A stretch of 47,648 nt of DNA. It comes from Bradyrhizobium macuxiense (lineage in GTDB: Bacteria; Pseudomonadota; Alphaproteobacteria; Rhizobiales; Xanthobacteraceae). The stretch is taken from the NCBI RefSeq assembly GCF_001542415.1, contig NZ_LNCU01000030.1:16648-64295 (forward strand), read 5' to 3'. The notes beneath the pieces were generated by a model. It made no database searches. It was not told where the DNA came from and worked only from the letters and a program-made list of their open reading frames with translations. This document shows positions 1 through 9,146 of the stretch, in pieces. Both the position numbers and the translations under genes were made by a program. Every line of letters starts with the position of its first letter. The stretch's first letter is position 1.

Positions 1-374
1 CCGAGCCGCAAATTTTCCAGCGACGTCATATCGGCGACGATGCGGCGGCCCTCCATCACCTGGAATATGCCGCGCCGCACGATCTTGTCCGGATCGATGC
101 CGTTGATGCGCTGACCCTCGAACAGGATCTCGCCACGGGTGACCTCGCCATCCTCGGTCTTCAACAGGCCGGAGATCGCCTTCAGCGTGGTCGACTTGCC
201 GGCGCCGTTGGCGCCGAGCAACGCCACGATCGCGCCCTTCGGCACTTCGAGGCTCAATCCGCGCAGCACCAGGATGACGTCGTCATAGACGACCTCGATA
301 TTGTTCACGCTGAGCAGCGGTGGCGGCGGAACGGCAGCCGGCGCGGCGCGGGCGGCTGTTGCGGTTTCAGTCAT
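1..374 (-). CDS. livF: HAAT-type ABC transporter ATP-binding protein (LivF-like), 3' end beyond window
   Basis: ATPase of a branched-chain amino acid-type ABC importer, acting on the cytoplasmic face of the inner membrane. The reading frame starts at ATG 374 and runs off the left edge, so only about 124 residues are visible. The Walker A motif GANGAGKST is clear, and the following text (VMEGRRIVADMTSLENL) is the LivF-type Q-loop region. The first 17 residues are an Ala/Pro-rich extension before the usual LivF start. It is the last gene of a minus-strand operon whose upstream members are the solute-binding protein, LivM, LivH, an acyl-CoA ligase and LivG. A dispersed repeat lies between it and the solute-binding protein gene. 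Family assignment is secure; the transported substrate is unknown. Confidence 0.93.
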   Translation of the reverse strand, partial: MTETATAARAAPAAVPPPPLLSVNNIEVVYDDVILVLRGLSLEVPKGAIVALLGANGAGKSTTLKAISGLLKTEDGEVTRGEILFEGQRINGIDPDKIVRRGIFQVMEGRRIVADMTSLENLRL

Positions 375-394
375 GTTTCGATCACCTTCGACTG

Positions 395-515
395 TCGTCA
401 CCCGCGTTTCGTGCGCAACAGCGCACTCGAGCGGGTGACCCAGTATTCCAGGGGCGCCAGCGATCAAATGAGAGGGCGCAGCGTACTCGATCCCCCGCTT
501 TCGCGGGGGATGACG
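395..515. repeat. Dispersed palindromic intergenic repeat
   Basis: The gap between the LivF-like gene and the solute-binding protein gene holds a repeat-like stretch. It ends in a hairpin, ATCCCCCGC-TTTC-GCGGGGGAT, followed by GACG. I recall sequence of this style between many Bradyrhizobium genes. It may help end or process the transcript, but it has no T-tract and is not a classical terminator. Confidence 0.55.
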
Positions 516-553
516 GCTTATGTTGAGGCTGCACTGGTGGCAGCCTCACGATC

Positions 554-1837
554 TCACCATCCAAACCATTCCGGCTTGCGCGGCAGTTCGACGGTCTTCA
601 CTTTCTCGAGCTTGATCGTGCCCTTGGCCATCAGGTCGTTGATGTCGCCATCGGTCGCGCCCGAGACCTTCGAGCGATAGAGATCGACCGTCGTCGTCGG
701 GCGATGATCCTTCTCGGTCCAGGTCGAGGGATTGCAGACGCCCTCCATGCCCGCCGGTACCCAGTCCTTCTTCTGGTAGAAGCCCTTGGCAACGTTTTCA
801 CCGGTGGTCCCGCCGTTCTTCGCGGCCCAGTCGAGCGCCTCTTTCAGGTAGAGAGCGCTGCATATCGCCGCGATGTAGTGCACCGGGCGATAGACCTTGC
901 CGGACGGGTCGGACATCTTTGAGATTTCCATCACCGTCTTCATGCCGGGCGCGTTGCCGCCCCAGCTGACCGCGGTGCGCAGCGGGAAGATCACGCCGTC
1001 GGCGGCATCACCCGCGGTCTTGGCGGCATTCTCGTCCATGCCCCAGACGTTGCCGAGGAACTGGACGTCGACGCCGGCGGTCTTGCAGGCCTTCAGCACG
1101 GAGATGTTGGACGCTGCCGTATTGCCGAGATAGGCGTAGTTGGCGCCGGAGCTCTTCAGGCTCAGACACTGCGCCGAGTAGTCGCCGGGCGTGAGCGCGA
1201 AGACGAGCGGCGGCAGCACCTCGAAGCCGAGCTCGGTCGCAAGCGCTTCGCCGGCGGCCTTGGGCGCGTTCGGATAGGGATGGTTGGCGCCCATGTGGAC
1301 GAATTTCGGCTTGCCGGGCTTGCCCTTGGCCTTCCAGTCTTCGGCGGCCCAGGTCAGCATCGCGCGCATCGAGTCCGAATAGCTCGGACCGTAGAAGAAA
1401 TTATACGGCGCGGGCTTGGCCTTGCCGCTGGTGCCCTCAGGGTCCGTCAGCGCGGCGGCATAGGAGCCGGAGATGTCGGGAATCTTGTCCTGCGCCAGGA
1501 AGCCGGTGAGCGCCTCGGTGTCCGCCGTGCCCCAGCCCATGATCGCCGCGACCTTGCCGTCCGGCGCTGACCATTTCTTGTAGAGCGCGATCGCGCGCGG
1601 CACCTGGTAGCCGTAGTCGTTGCTGTCGACGTTGAGCTGCTTGCCGCCGACGCCGCCGTTCTTGTTGACCCAGGCGAAGGTGTCGGCGACGCCCTGCCCA
1701 TAGGGCGTGCCGACGTCGGACGTGCCGCCCGAGAGGTCCTGCAGATGGCCGATCGCGATCTGGGCCTGTGCGGTGGCGGCGGCGCTGCCGATCAGCAGCG
1801 CGAGAGAAACCGAGCTCAAAAGGGATCTAATCGTCAT
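554..1837 (-). CDS. HAAT-type ABC transporter substrate-binding protein
   Basis: Periplasmic solute-binding protein of about 427 residues that captures the substrate for the LivHMGF-type importer encoded around it. The start at 1837 (MTIRSLLSS) is chosen because an AGGAGG box lies 9 nt upstream; the frame stays open for 8 codons further but without such a site. A signal peptide covers about residues 1-25, ending Ala-Gln-Ala. The mature protein begins with QIAIGHLQDLSGGTSDVG, the usual first strand and ligand loop of type I periplasmic binding proteins (Peripla_BP_6). It lies between livM and livF on the same strand. The substrate cannot be read from the sequence. The acyl-CoA ligase in the operon hints at a carboxylic acid rather than a standard amino acid (inference). 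Confidence 0.93.
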   Translation of the reverse strand: MTIRSLLSSVSLALLIGSAAATAQAQIAIGHLQDLSGGTSDVGTPYGQGVADTFAWVNKNGGVGGKQLNVDSNDYGYQVPRAIALYKKWSAPDGKVAAIMGWGTADTEALTGFLAQDKIPDISGSYAAALTDPEGTSGKAKPAPYNFFYGPSYSDSMRAMLTWAAEDWKAKGKPGKPKFVHMGANHPYPNAPKAAGEALATELGFEVLPPLVFALTPGDYSAQCLSLKSSGANYAYLGNTAASNISVLKACKTAGVDVQFLGNVWGMDENAAKTAGDAADGVIFPLRTAVSWGGNAPGMKTVMEISKMSDPSGKVYRPVHYIAAICSALYLKEALDWAAKNGGTTGENVAKGFYQKKDWVPAGMEGVCNPSTWTEKDHRPTTTVDLYRSKVSGATDGDINDLMAKGTIKLEKVKTVELPRKPEWFGW

Positions 1838-1895
1838 TTTTCGCTTCCTCCTGTTATTCATTGAACCGATCTTGAGAGCAATGTCCGTTCCTGCC

Positions 1896-2969
1896 TCAGT
1901 GCGAGAACGGATAGAGTTTCCAGTAGGTCTTGATCTGCCGCCAGCGATGCGCGAGCCCGTCGGGCTCGAACATCAGGAAGCCGATGATGATCAGGCCGAT
2001 CGCGATCTCGCGCAGGAAGGTGATGTTGTTGTTGAGCTGCAGCGCCTTGTCTATGGCGCCGCCCTTCAGCCAGGCGCTCAGCCATTCCATCGATTCCGGC
2101 AGCAGCAGCACGAAGGCCGTGCCCATCAGCGTGCCCATCACCGAGCCGGTGCCGCCGATGATGACCATGGCGAGGAACAGCACCGAGCGCTCGATGCCGA
2201 AACCCTCCTGCGAGACCACGAGCTGGTAATGCGCGTAGAGCGCGCCCGCGATGCCGGCAAAGAAGGCGGCTAGCCCGAACGACAGCGTGCGGTACTTGGT
2301 GAGGTTGATGCCCATGATCTCGGCGGAGAGATAGTGGTCGCGGATCGCGATCAGCGCGCGGCCGTCGCGCGTGCGCATCAGATTGGTGACGAGGAGGTAG
2401 CTGACCACGACATAGGCGAGCACGACATAGAAATACTGCCGGTCGCCGCGCAGCGTGTAGCCGAAGATCGAGAACGGGTTGGCGCTTGCCGGCACCGAGC
2501 CGCCCGAAAACCATTCCGCGCGCGAGAAGAAATCGAGCAGGATGTACTGCGCGGCGAGCGTTGCGATGACGAGATAGAGCCCCTTCAGCCGCGCCGCCGG
2601 CACACCGAAGATCAGGCCGACCAGCGCCGTGATTACGCCGGCGAGGGGGATGGCGAAGAACACCGGGATCGGCGCATTGTTGGAGATATAGGCCGAAGTG
2701 AAGGCGCCGAGCAGGAAGAACGCGGCGTGCCCGATCGAGATCTGGCCGGTGAAGCCGACCAGGATGTTGAGGCCGAGGGCGGCGATCGCGAAGATGCCGA
2801 TCTGGATTGCGATGGAGAGCCAGTAGTTGGTCAGCACCATCGGGACGAAGCAAGCCAGCACGATACCGGCGATCGCGAAGTTGCGGCTGGTTGCGGTCGG
2901 GAAGATCGTGGTGTCGGCCGCATAGCTGGTGCGGAAGTCGCCCGATGGAATGAGGGTGCGCGTTGCCAT
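1896..2969 (-). CDS. livM: HAAT-type ABC transporter permease (LivM-like)
   Basis: Inner-membrane permease of 357 residues, the LivM half of the translocation pore. A roughly 30-residue cytoplasmic N-terminus is followed by many hydrophobic helices. The family signature LGLNILVGFTGQISIGHAAF is present near residues 65-85, and the conserved EAA-like loop region (TRDGRALIAIRDHYLSAEIMG) near residue 215. The ATG at 2969 sits 3 nt after the livH stop codon, so translational coupling is likely. The solute-binding protein gene follows about 60 nt downstream. The length is normal for LivM and there are no defects. Confidence 0.94.
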   Translation of the reverse strand: MATRTLIPSGDFRTSYAADTTIFPTATSRNFAIAGIVLACFVPMVLTNYWLSIAIQIGIFAIAALGLNILVGFTGQISIGHAAFFLLGAFTSAYISNNAPIPVFFAIPLAGVITALVGLIFGVPAARLKGLYLVIATLAAQYILLDFFSRAEWFSGGSVPASANPFSIFGYTLRGDRQYFYVVLAYVVVSYLLVTNLMRTRDGRALIAIRDHYLSAEIMGINLTKYRTLSFGLAAFFAGIAGALYAHYQLVVSQEGFGIERSVLFLAMVIIGGTGSVMGTLMGTAFVLLLPESMEWLSAWLKGGAIDKALQLNNNITFLREIAIGLIIIGFLMFEPDGLAHRWRQIKTYWKLYPFSH

Positions 2970-2972
2970 GGA

Positions 2973-3866
2973 TCAGATCCGCTCGATGTCCTTGGTGCCG
3001 AACAGGCCATAGGGCTTGATCATCAGGATGATGATCAGGACGTAGAACGGTGCGATTTCGTAGAGATTGCCCCAGTGCAGATACTCGCTGTCGACATATT
3101 GTGCGACGTTCTCCAGCAGCCCGATGATGATGCCGCCCAGCACGGCGCCGCCGACGGAGTCAAGGCCGCCCAGGATCGCGGCCGGAAACACCTTGATGCC
3201 GTAGGCGGAGAGGCCGGATGACACGCCGTTGACCACCGCCACCACGACGCCGGCGACCGCCGAGACCGTGGCCGAGATCGCCCATGCCATGGCGAACACG
3301 CTCTTGACGGAAATGCCGAGCGATTGCGCGACCTGCTGGTTGAACGCGGTGGCGCGCATCGCAAGGCCGTATTTCGAGGCGCGGAAGAACCAGGCCATGC
3401 CGACCATCATCGCGAGCGATACCACGAGGCTCATGACATAGACGGTCTGGATCTGCAGTCCGAACAGGCTGACAGACTGGCTCTCGAATACGCGCGGGAA
3501 CGGCTGCGGGTTGACGCCGAAGATCCACTTCAGAGCGGCCTGGAACACCGTCGACAGGCCGATCGTCACCATGATGACGGAGATGATCGGCTCGCCGATC
3601 ATCGGACGCAGGATCACCACCTGGATCGCGATGCCGAAGACGAACATGAACACCAGCGTGATGGGCATGCCGATCCAGAACGGCAGCTGGTATTTGGTCA
3701 GCAGGGCCCAGCACACCCAGGCGCCGACCAGCAGCAGTTCGCCCTGCGCGAAGTTCACGACCTGCGTCGCCTTGTAGATCAGCACAAACGACATCGCGAC
3801 CACGCCATAGAGCGTACCGACCACGAGGCCGTTGACGACGAGCTGGATTAGGAACTGGGTGTTCAT
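2973..3866 (-). CDS. livH: HAAT-type ABC transporter permease (LivH-like)
   Basis: Inner-membrane permease of 297 residues, the LivH half of the pore. The start at 3866 (MNTQFLIQLVVNG) is chosen because it gives the standard LivH N-terminus. The frame is open another 54 codons upstream, but that part reads through a dispersed repeat and is not LivH-like. Visible hallmarks are LVVGTLYGVVAMSFVLIYKATQ at the N-terminus, VNFAQGELL, and a C-terminal series of glycine-rich helices (LGGLDSVGGAVLGG). It sits between the acyl-CoA ligase gene (a repeat-filled gap of about 250 nt) and livM (a 3-nt gap). Confidence 0.94.
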   Translation of the reverse strand: MNTQFLIQLVVNGLVVGTLYGVVAMSFVLIYKATQVVNFAQGELLLVGAWVCWALLTKYQLPFWIGMPITLVFMFVFGIAIQVVILRPMIGEPIISVIMVTIGLSTVFQAALKWIFGVNPQPFPRVFESQSVSLFGLQIQTVYVMSLVVSLAMMVGMAWFFRASKYGLAMRATAFNQQVAQSLGISVKSVFAMAWAISATVSAVAGVVVAVVNGVSSGLSAYGIKVFPAAILGGLDSVGGAVLGGIIIGLLENVAQYVDSEYLHWGNLYEIAPFYVLIIILMIKPYGLFGTKDIERI

Positions 3867-3892
3867 GGGGTGCGGTCGCTCCGAACGGCGGC

Positions 3893-4082
3893 TGCACCCT
3901 CTCCCCTTGTGGGAGAGGGTGGCTTCGCCACCGGGTCGGCGCGAAGCGCCGCCCGATGATAAACTCCGCGAAGCCGGGTGAGGGGTTGTTTCCGCATCGA
4001 GATCGTGGAGAGAGGACCCCTCATCCAAGCGAGCTCTCGTCGATCGTCGGAGCTGCCCTCTCCCACAAGTGGAGAGGGCGCA
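3893..4082. repeat. Paired palindromic repeat between CoA ligase and livH
   Basis: The gap carries two related hairpins built on a CCCTCTCCC...GGGAGAGGG core, at about 3897-3920 and 4055-4079. Between them is sequence with its own small inverted repeats (GGCTTCGCC, GGCGCGAAGCGCC). The two cores face each other, giving the whole segment an inverted-repeat look. This is typical of dispersed repeats in rhizobial genomes. Because it interrupts an otherwise tight operon, it may modulate mRNA stability or expression of the genes downstream. Confidence 0.6.
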
Positions 4083-4116
4083 GTAATGCGCAGCGAGCTC
4101 TGTTCTAGCGGTGCCC

Positions 4117-6045
4117 TCATTCCACCGCCTCCGCGGTCGCGGCGCGGCCGAGATCGACCACCTGCAACGTAGTCCGCACTCGCTGTGTCGTGCCGTCCTG
4201 GAAGCGGATCACGGTGTCGACGGGGATGCTCGCTTTGCCGCAATAGATCGCCTCGATGATGTCGGCGTATTTCTCGTTGATGACGCCGCGGCGGACCTTT
4301 CTCGTGCGGGTCAGCTCGCCGTCGTCGGCGTCGAGCTCCTTGTAGAGCAGCAGGAAGCGCGAGATGCGTTGCGCCGGCGGCAGCGTGGTGTTGACGGTCT
4401 CGACTTCCTTCCGAAGCAGCGCATAGACCTCGGGGCGCGAGGACAGGTCGGTGTAAGTCGTGAACGAGATCCGGTTCTTCTCCGCCCATTTCGAGATGAT
4501 CGAGTAGCGGATGCAGATCATCGCGGCGAGTGCATCGCGGCCTGAGCCGAGCACGACGGCTTCAGCGACATAGGGCGAGAACTTCAGCTTGTTCTCGATA
4601 TATTGCGGCGAGAAGCGTTCGCCCCGCGAGGTCTCGGCGAGATCCTTGATGCGGTCGATCACGACGAGCTGCTTGTGGCCGTTGTAGTAGCCGGCGTCGC
4701 CAGAGTACATCCAGCCATCCTTGATGTCGGCCACCGACGCTTCGGGATTCTTGTAGTAGCCGAGGAACATGTTGGGATGGCGCACCACGATCTCGCCGAC
4801 GCCGTTGACGTCGGGGTTGTCGATCCGGATCTCGACATCGTCGGCCATCGGGATGCCGGTCGTATCGGGATCGATCTTGTGCTCGGGGTGCAGCGTGTAG
4901 GCGCCGAGCAGCTCGGTCTGGCCGTAGAGCGTGCGCAGCGGCACGCCCATCGCCCGGAAGAATTTGAAGGTATCAGGCCCGAGCGCAGCACCTCCGGTCG
5001 CCGCCGAGCGCAGCCGTGTGAACCCGAGCCGGTCGCGCAGCGCACGGAACAAGACCTTGTCGGCGAACATCGAATGCTTGCCTTCGGCGAGCGCCGCAAG
5101 CCCGGTCTTCATTCCGAGGTCATAGAGCTTCTGCTTGAGCGGGGAGGCGTCCATCACGCCGGCGCGGACGTCGGCGGCGATCGATTCCCACACGCGCGGC
5201 GCGAACAGCACGAAGGTCGGCGCGATCTCGCGGAAATCGTTCATCATGGTGTCGGGCTCTTCGACGAAGTTGACCTTCATCCGGCAGAGCAGTCCTTTGC
5301 CGAGGGCGTAGACCTGTTCCATGATCCAGGGCAGCGGCAGCACCGACACATATTCGTCGTCCGGCCCCTTGGGGTCGAAGGCGAGATAGGTCGCGCAGTG
5401 CCGCAGCACGCGGCCAGCCGCAAGCATCGCAAGCTTCGGGTTGGCGGTGGTGCCCGAGGTCGTACAGAGGATCGCGACGTCTTCGCCCTTCGTGGCGTCG
5501 ACCAGCTTGTCGTAGAGCCCGGGCTCGCGCGCTGCACGCTCGCGCCCCATCGCGACGAGCTTGTCCGCCTCCATCAGGCGCGGGTCGTCGTATTTCCGCA
5601 TGCCGCGCGGATCGGAATAGACGATGTGCTTGAGATGGGGGACGCGGTCGGCGAGGCCGAGCAGCTTGTCGATCTGCTCCTCGTCCTCGGCGAAGACGAG
5701 TCTGGCCTCACCGTAATTCAGGAGATAGGCGGCCTCCTCATCCAGGACGTCGCGATAGAGACCAAGGCTCATCGCGCCGATCGCATGGCTGGCGATCTCG
5801 GCGGCAACCCAGTCCGGTCGGTTGTCGCCGATGATGCCGATCACGTCGCCGCGGCCGATGCCGAGCGCGACCATGCCGAGGGCGAAGTCATGGGTCCGCG
5901 TCTGGTAGTCGTTCCAAGTGAATTCGCGCCACAGCCCGAAATCCTTTTCGCGGAGCGCAATCTCGTTGCCATGCTCCCTGGCGTTGAGGCGCAGCATCTT
6001 GGGAAAGGTGTTGGCCTGTGCGGCGCGTCCGGCATAGTCCATCAT
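4117..6045 (-). CDS. AMP-dependent acyl-CoA synthetase (long-chain fatty acid/aromatic acid CoA ligase type)
   Basis: Adenylate-forming enzyme of 642 residues that should activate a carboxylic acid with ATP and CoA. The AMP-binding P-loop reads TTSGTTANPK (near residue 196), with Ala where most relatives have Gly. The A5 motif is YGQTELLGAY, the A7 region reads YSGDAGYYNG and is followed by DRIKDL, and the C-terminal catalytic Lys region is LTRTRKVRRG. The start codon overlaps the livG stop by ATGA, and livHM follow, so the ligase belongs to the transporter operon. This suggests that the imported compound is trapped as its CoA thioester (inference). The length and motifs fit the FadD15/long-chain type, but the acid itself cannot be named from sequence. 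Confidence 0.92.
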   Translation of the reverse strand: MMDYAGRAAQANTFPKMLRLNAREHGNEIALREKDFGLWREFTWNDYQTRTHDFALGMVALGIGRGDVIGIIGDNRPDWVAAEIASHAIGAMSLGLYRDVLDEEAAYLLNYGEARLVFAEDEEQIDKLLGLADRVPHLKHIVYSDPRGMRKYDDPRLMEADKLVAMGRERAAREPGLYDKLVDATKGEDVAILCTTSGTTANPKLAMLAAGRVLRHCATYLAFDPKGPDDEYVSVLPLPWIMEQVYALGKGLLCRMKVNFVEEPDTMMNDFREIAPTFVLFAPRVWESIAADVRAGVMDASPLKQKLYDLGMKTGLAALAEGKHSMFADKVLFRALRDRLGFTRLRSAATGGAALGPDTFKFFRAMGVPLRTLYGQTELLGAYTLHPEHKIDPDTTGIPMADDVEIRIDNPDVNGVGEIVVRHPNMFLGYYKNPEASVADIKDGWMYSGDAGYYNGHKQLVVIDRIKDLAETSRGERFSPQYIENKLKFSPYVAEAVVLGSGRDALAAMICIRYSIISKWAEKNRISFTTYTDLSSRPEVYALLRKEVETVNTTLPPAQRISRFLLLYKELDADDGELTRTRKVRRGVINEKYADIIEAIYCGKASIPVDTVIRFQDGTTQRVRTTLQVVDLGRAATAEAVE

Positions 6046-6863
6046 GCGGCGCTCTCCCGCACCGCCGGCTTGTCGTCGGGATCGACCAGCACCTCGTCCT
6101 CTTCGCCGAGATAGGCGCGCTTGACGTGGGGATCGGCGAGCACGGTCGCCGGATCGCCCTCGGCGATCTTGCGGCCGAAATCCAGCACCATCACGCGGTG
6201 GGAGATGTCCATCACGACGCCCATGTCGTGCTCGATCATCATCACCGTCATGCCGAACTCTTCGTTGAGATCGACGATGTAGCGCGCCATGTCTTCCTTC
6301 TCTTCGAAGTTCATGCCGGCCATCGGTTCGTCGAGCAGGATCAGCTGCGGCTCCAGCGCCATCGCGCGGGCAAGCTCCACGCGCTTGCGCAGGCCGTAGG
6401 ACAGGGTGCCGGCAGTCGCCTTGCGCACCGATTGCAGGTCGAGGAAGTCGATGATCTCCTCGACCTTGCGGCGATGCTTGAGCTCCTCGCGGCGCGCGCC
6501 GGTCAGCCAGTACAGCGATCCCGTGATGAAATTGTTCTTCAGGAGGTGGTGGCGGCCGACCATGATGTTGTCGAGCACGCTCATGTGGTGGAATAGCGCG
6601 AGATTCTGGAAGGTGCGGCCGATGCCGAGCGCAGGACGCGCATTCGGATTGAGGCCGGTGATGTCGCGGCCGCGATAGAACAGCTGGCCTTCGGTCGGCT
6701 TGTAGCGGCCGGAGATGCAGTTGACGATCGAGGTCTTGCCGGCGCCGTTCGGGCCGATGATGGAGAACAGCTCGCCCTCGTTGACGCCGAAGCTTACTTC
6801 GGTCAGCGCGCGGACGCCGCCAAAGCGCAACGAGACCTCGCGCACCTCCAGACTGTAGGCCAC
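6042..6863 (-). CDS. livG: HAAT-type ABC transporter ATP-binding protein (LivG-like)
   Basis: Cytoplasmic ATPase of about 273 residues and first gene of the minus-strand transporter operon. The start is taken as GTG 6863 (VAYSLEVREVSLRFGG) because GGAGGG lies 7 nt upstream. An ATG 19 codons further upstream (6920) lacks such a site and adds a non-conserved tail. Motifs are Walker A GPNGAGKTS, the Q-loop FQNLALFHHMSVLDN, an LSYGLRKRVELARA signature, Walker B LILLDEPMAGM and the H-loop MIEHDMGVVM. A C-terminal LivG extension ends in DEVLVDPDDKPAVRESAA. The stop overlaps the acyl-CoA ligase start by 4 nt. A Crp/Fnr-type regulator gene is divergent, about 380 nt away. Confidence 0.94.
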   Translation of the reverse strand: MAYSLEVREVSLRFGGVRALTEVSFGVNEGELFSIIGPNGAGKTSIVNCISGRYKPTEGQLFYRGRDITGLNPNARPALGIGRTFQNLALFHHMSVLDNIMVGRHHLLKNNFITGSLYWLTGARREELKHRRKVEEIIDFLDLQSVRKATAGTLSYGLRKRVELARAMALEPQLILLDEPMAGMNFEEKEDMARYIVDLNEEFGMTVMMIEHDMGVVMDISHRVMVLDFGRKIAEGDPATVLADPHVKRAYLGEEDEVLVDPDDKPAVRESAA

Positions 6864-7245
6864 CCTGTTCCCTCCAGATACGGCGCTTGGCGCGCTCTTA
6901 TCTCTCGCTCGAAAGCACAATCGATCTTACATGGGCCGCTGTGGGGAGACCATCCGGCTCATGATGCCGGGCGTTCGGGAGCTTCGCTCCTCTCGATCAC
7001 CCGCGTCATGTGCGGTAACGCCGCACCCACCTGACCCAGCCTCGCGCCAACCTCCGCGGCGATCCACTCGATTGGGCGCGCGGCGTTACGCGAGGTGGCT
7101 CTCAATACGGGAAAGCGATAGGTTGGATTGTCATGTGCCCGACATTTGGCCAGGAAATTTTCGTTGGCATTCCTCGCCTTCGGACTTTCAGCCGAACCGA
7201 TGTTGTTGCGGTGCAATAAGCCTGGGGTGGGACGCCGTCGCTCGA
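6864..7245. other. Divergent intergenic region between livG operon and Crp/Fnr-type regulator
   Basis: This stretch of about 380 nt separates the start of the minus-strand livG operon from the chosen start of the plus-strand regulator, so it should hold both promoters. The regulator's frame is open through most of it, which makes that gene's true 5' end uncertain. I see no clear palindromic Crp/Fnr box and no repeat that I would defend. Confidence 0.5.
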
Positions 7246-7920
7246 ATGATTGCTGCTGATTACCTGAGGCGCATCGCGGCCTGGTCGCGCGAATTGACCG
7301 AGCAGGAAATCGACGTCGCCCGCGCCGGCATCGCCGAGAAATCCTATCGCGCCAACGAATTCATCTTCATGCGCGGCGATAACTTCCAGTACTGGACCGG
7401 CATCGTCAGCGGGCTGGCCCGCATGGGCATCGTGTCCCGCCGCGGCAAGGCGGCGAGCTTCGCCGGCCTCACTGCCGGCGCCTGGTTCGGCGAAGGCACC
7501 GTGCTCAAGAACGAGCTGCGGCGCTACGACGTGGTCGCGTTGCGCGATACGCGCCTGGCGATGATGGATCGCCGGACCTTCGTCTGGCTGTTCGAGAACA
7601 GCGTCGGCTTCAACCGCTTCCTGGTTGGGCAGCTCAACGAGCGGCTCGGCCAGTTCATCGCGCTGCTGGAATACGGCCGCACGCTGGACGCGACGGAGCG
7701 GCTTGCCCGCTCGATTGCTTCGCTGTTCAATCCGATCCTCTATCCCGAACTCACGCTGCATCTGGAAATCACCCAGGAGGAGATCGGCGCACTGTCCGGA
7801 ATCTCCCGGCAGAACGCCAATCAGTGCCTGAAGCGGCTGGAACGGGAAGGGTTGCTCCGGCTCGAATATGGCGGGGTGACCATCATCGACCTGGAGCGGC
7901 TGCGCCACTATGGTGAATGA
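7246..7920 (+). CDS. Crp/Fnr family transcriptional regulator
   Basis: DNA-binding regulator of about 224 residues. Residues 15-125 form the cyclic-nucleotide-binding-like beta-roll ([20 protein letters not shown], then [10 protein letters not shown]). Residues 165-215 form the winged helix ([19 protein letters not shown] as recognition region, then a wing ending VTIIDLERL). The start at 7246 is chosen as the first Met that gives a normal family length. The frame is open back to 6931, but that portion is Arg/Pro-rich and unlike the family. There is no Cys cluster of the Fnr type, so an iron-sulfur oxygen sensor is unlikely. It is divergent from the livG operon and is a plausible regulator of it (inference). 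The effector is unknown. Confidence 0.88.
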   Translation: MIAADYLRRIAAWSRELTEQEIDVARAGIAEKSYRANEFIFMRGDNFQYWTGIVSGLARMGIVSRRGKAASFAGLTAGAWFGEGTVLKNELRRYDVVALRDTRLAMMDRRTFVWLFENSVGFNRFLVGQLNERLGQFIALLEYGRTLDATERLARSIASLFNPILYPELTLHLEITQEEIGALSGISRQNANQCLKRLEREGLLRLEYGGVTIIDLERLRHYGE

Positions 7921-8060
7921 GAATGAGTGGGGGTGGGCGGATCATCCGTAGTGCTCCTAAATGGCTGATTTCAAAAGATTATGGCATTAGACTTGGTTCG
8001 GGTCGGATGCTACAGACCGAGCCGATTAGGACCGCGCGGGTTTCCCGCTCTGGAGAAGAC

Positions 8061-9146
8061 ATGGCAGTTCAGGATTCGAAGCGGCGCGTTGCGCTGATCA
8101 CCGGTGTCACCGGGCAGGACGGCGCATATCTCGCCGAATATCTGCTCGGCCTCGGTTATGCCGTGCATGGGATCAAGCGCCGGTCGTCCTCGTTCAACAC
8201 CGCGCGTGTAGATCACCTCTACCAGGACCCGCATGTCGGCAACGTCCCGTTCCTGATGCATTACGGCGACATGACGGATTCCACCAATCTGATCCGGCTG
8301 ATGCAGCAAATCCGGCCGACCGAGGTCTACAATCTGGCCGCACAGAGCCATGTCGCGGTCAGCTTCGAGAGCCCGGAATACACCGCCAACGCCGACGCGA
8401 TCGGCGTGCTGCGCGTTTTGGAGGCAATCCGGATCCTCGGCATGGAGAAGGAGACGCGGTTCTACCAGGCCTCGACTTCGGAACTTTACGGTCTGGTGCA
8501 GGAAGTGCCGCAAAGGGAGAGCACGCCGTTCTATCCGCGCTCGCCTTACGGCGTGGCGAAGCTCTACGGCTATTGGATCACGGTGAACTATCGCGAGGCC
8601 TACGGTATATTCGCCAGCAACGGCATCCTGTTCAACCACGAGAGCCCGATCCGCGGCGAAACCTTCGTGACGCGCAAGATCACGCGCGGTGTTGCCCGCA
8701 TCGAGGTCGGCCTGGAAGAGACGATCTATCTGGGCAATCTCGAGGCCAAGCGTGACTGGGGCCATGCGCGTGACTATGTCGAGGGCATGCACATGATCCT
8801 GCAGGCAGATGCGCCCGACGACTTCGTGCTGGCCACCGGCGAGACGCATTCGGTGCGCGAATTCATCGAGCGGGCGTTCGCCGAGGTCGGACGCACGATC
8901 GAATGGCGCGGCAAGGGCGTCGAGGAAGCCGGCATCGACAAGGCGTCCAGCAAGACCGTGGTGCGCATCGATCCGACCTATTTCCGCCCGACCGAGGTCG
9001 ATCTCCTGATCGGCGACGCCAGCAAGGCGCGCGCCAAGCTCGGCTGGAAGCCCAAGACACCCTTTGCGCAGCTGGTGAAGGAGATGGTCGCCAGCGATCT
9101 CGCCGATGCCAGACAGGACGCCGCCAATGGCAAGCACTCCGTTTGA
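8061..9146 (+). CDS. gmd: GDP-mannose 4,6-dehydratase
   Basis: Converts GDP-D-mannose to GDP-4-keto-6-deoxy-D-mannose in the cytosol, the first step to GDP-L-fucose and related 6-deoxysugars for surface polysaccharides. The protein has 361 residues, normal for Gmd. The NADP-binding motif is [15 protein letters not shown] (residues 15-29). The catalytic set is Thr139/Glu141 in STSELYG with Tyr163 and Lys167 in YGVAK. The Gmd-specific strings [19 protein letters not shown] and [13 protein letters not shown] are present. ATG 8061 (MAVQDSKRR) is preceded by a GGAGAAG box 4 nt away; the open frame upstream is not Gmd-like. It overlaps the next gene, fcl, by 20 nt. Confidence 0.97.
   Translation: MAVQDSKRRVALITGVTGQDGAYLAEYLLGLGYAVHGIKRRSSSFNTARVDHLYQDPHVGNVPFLMHYGDMTDSTNLIRLMQQIRPTEVYNLAAQSHVAVSFESPEYTANADAIGVLRVLEAIRILGMEKETRFYQASTSELYGLVQEVPQRESTPFYPRSPYGVAKLYGYWITVNYREAYGIFASNGILFNHESPIRGETFVTRKITRGVARIEVGLEETIYLGNLEAKRDWGHARDYVEGMHMILQADAPDDFVLATGETHSVREFIERAFAEVGRTIEWRGKGVEEAGIDKASSKTVVRIDPTYFRPTEVDLLIGDASKARAKLGWKPKTPFAQLVKEMVASDLADARQDAANGKHSV

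Noticed and set aside
4603..6114. Plus-strand frame of about 500 codons opposite the acyl-CoA ligase
   Set aside because: Shadow of a conserved gene, rich in His/Asp/Val/Glu without recognisable domains.
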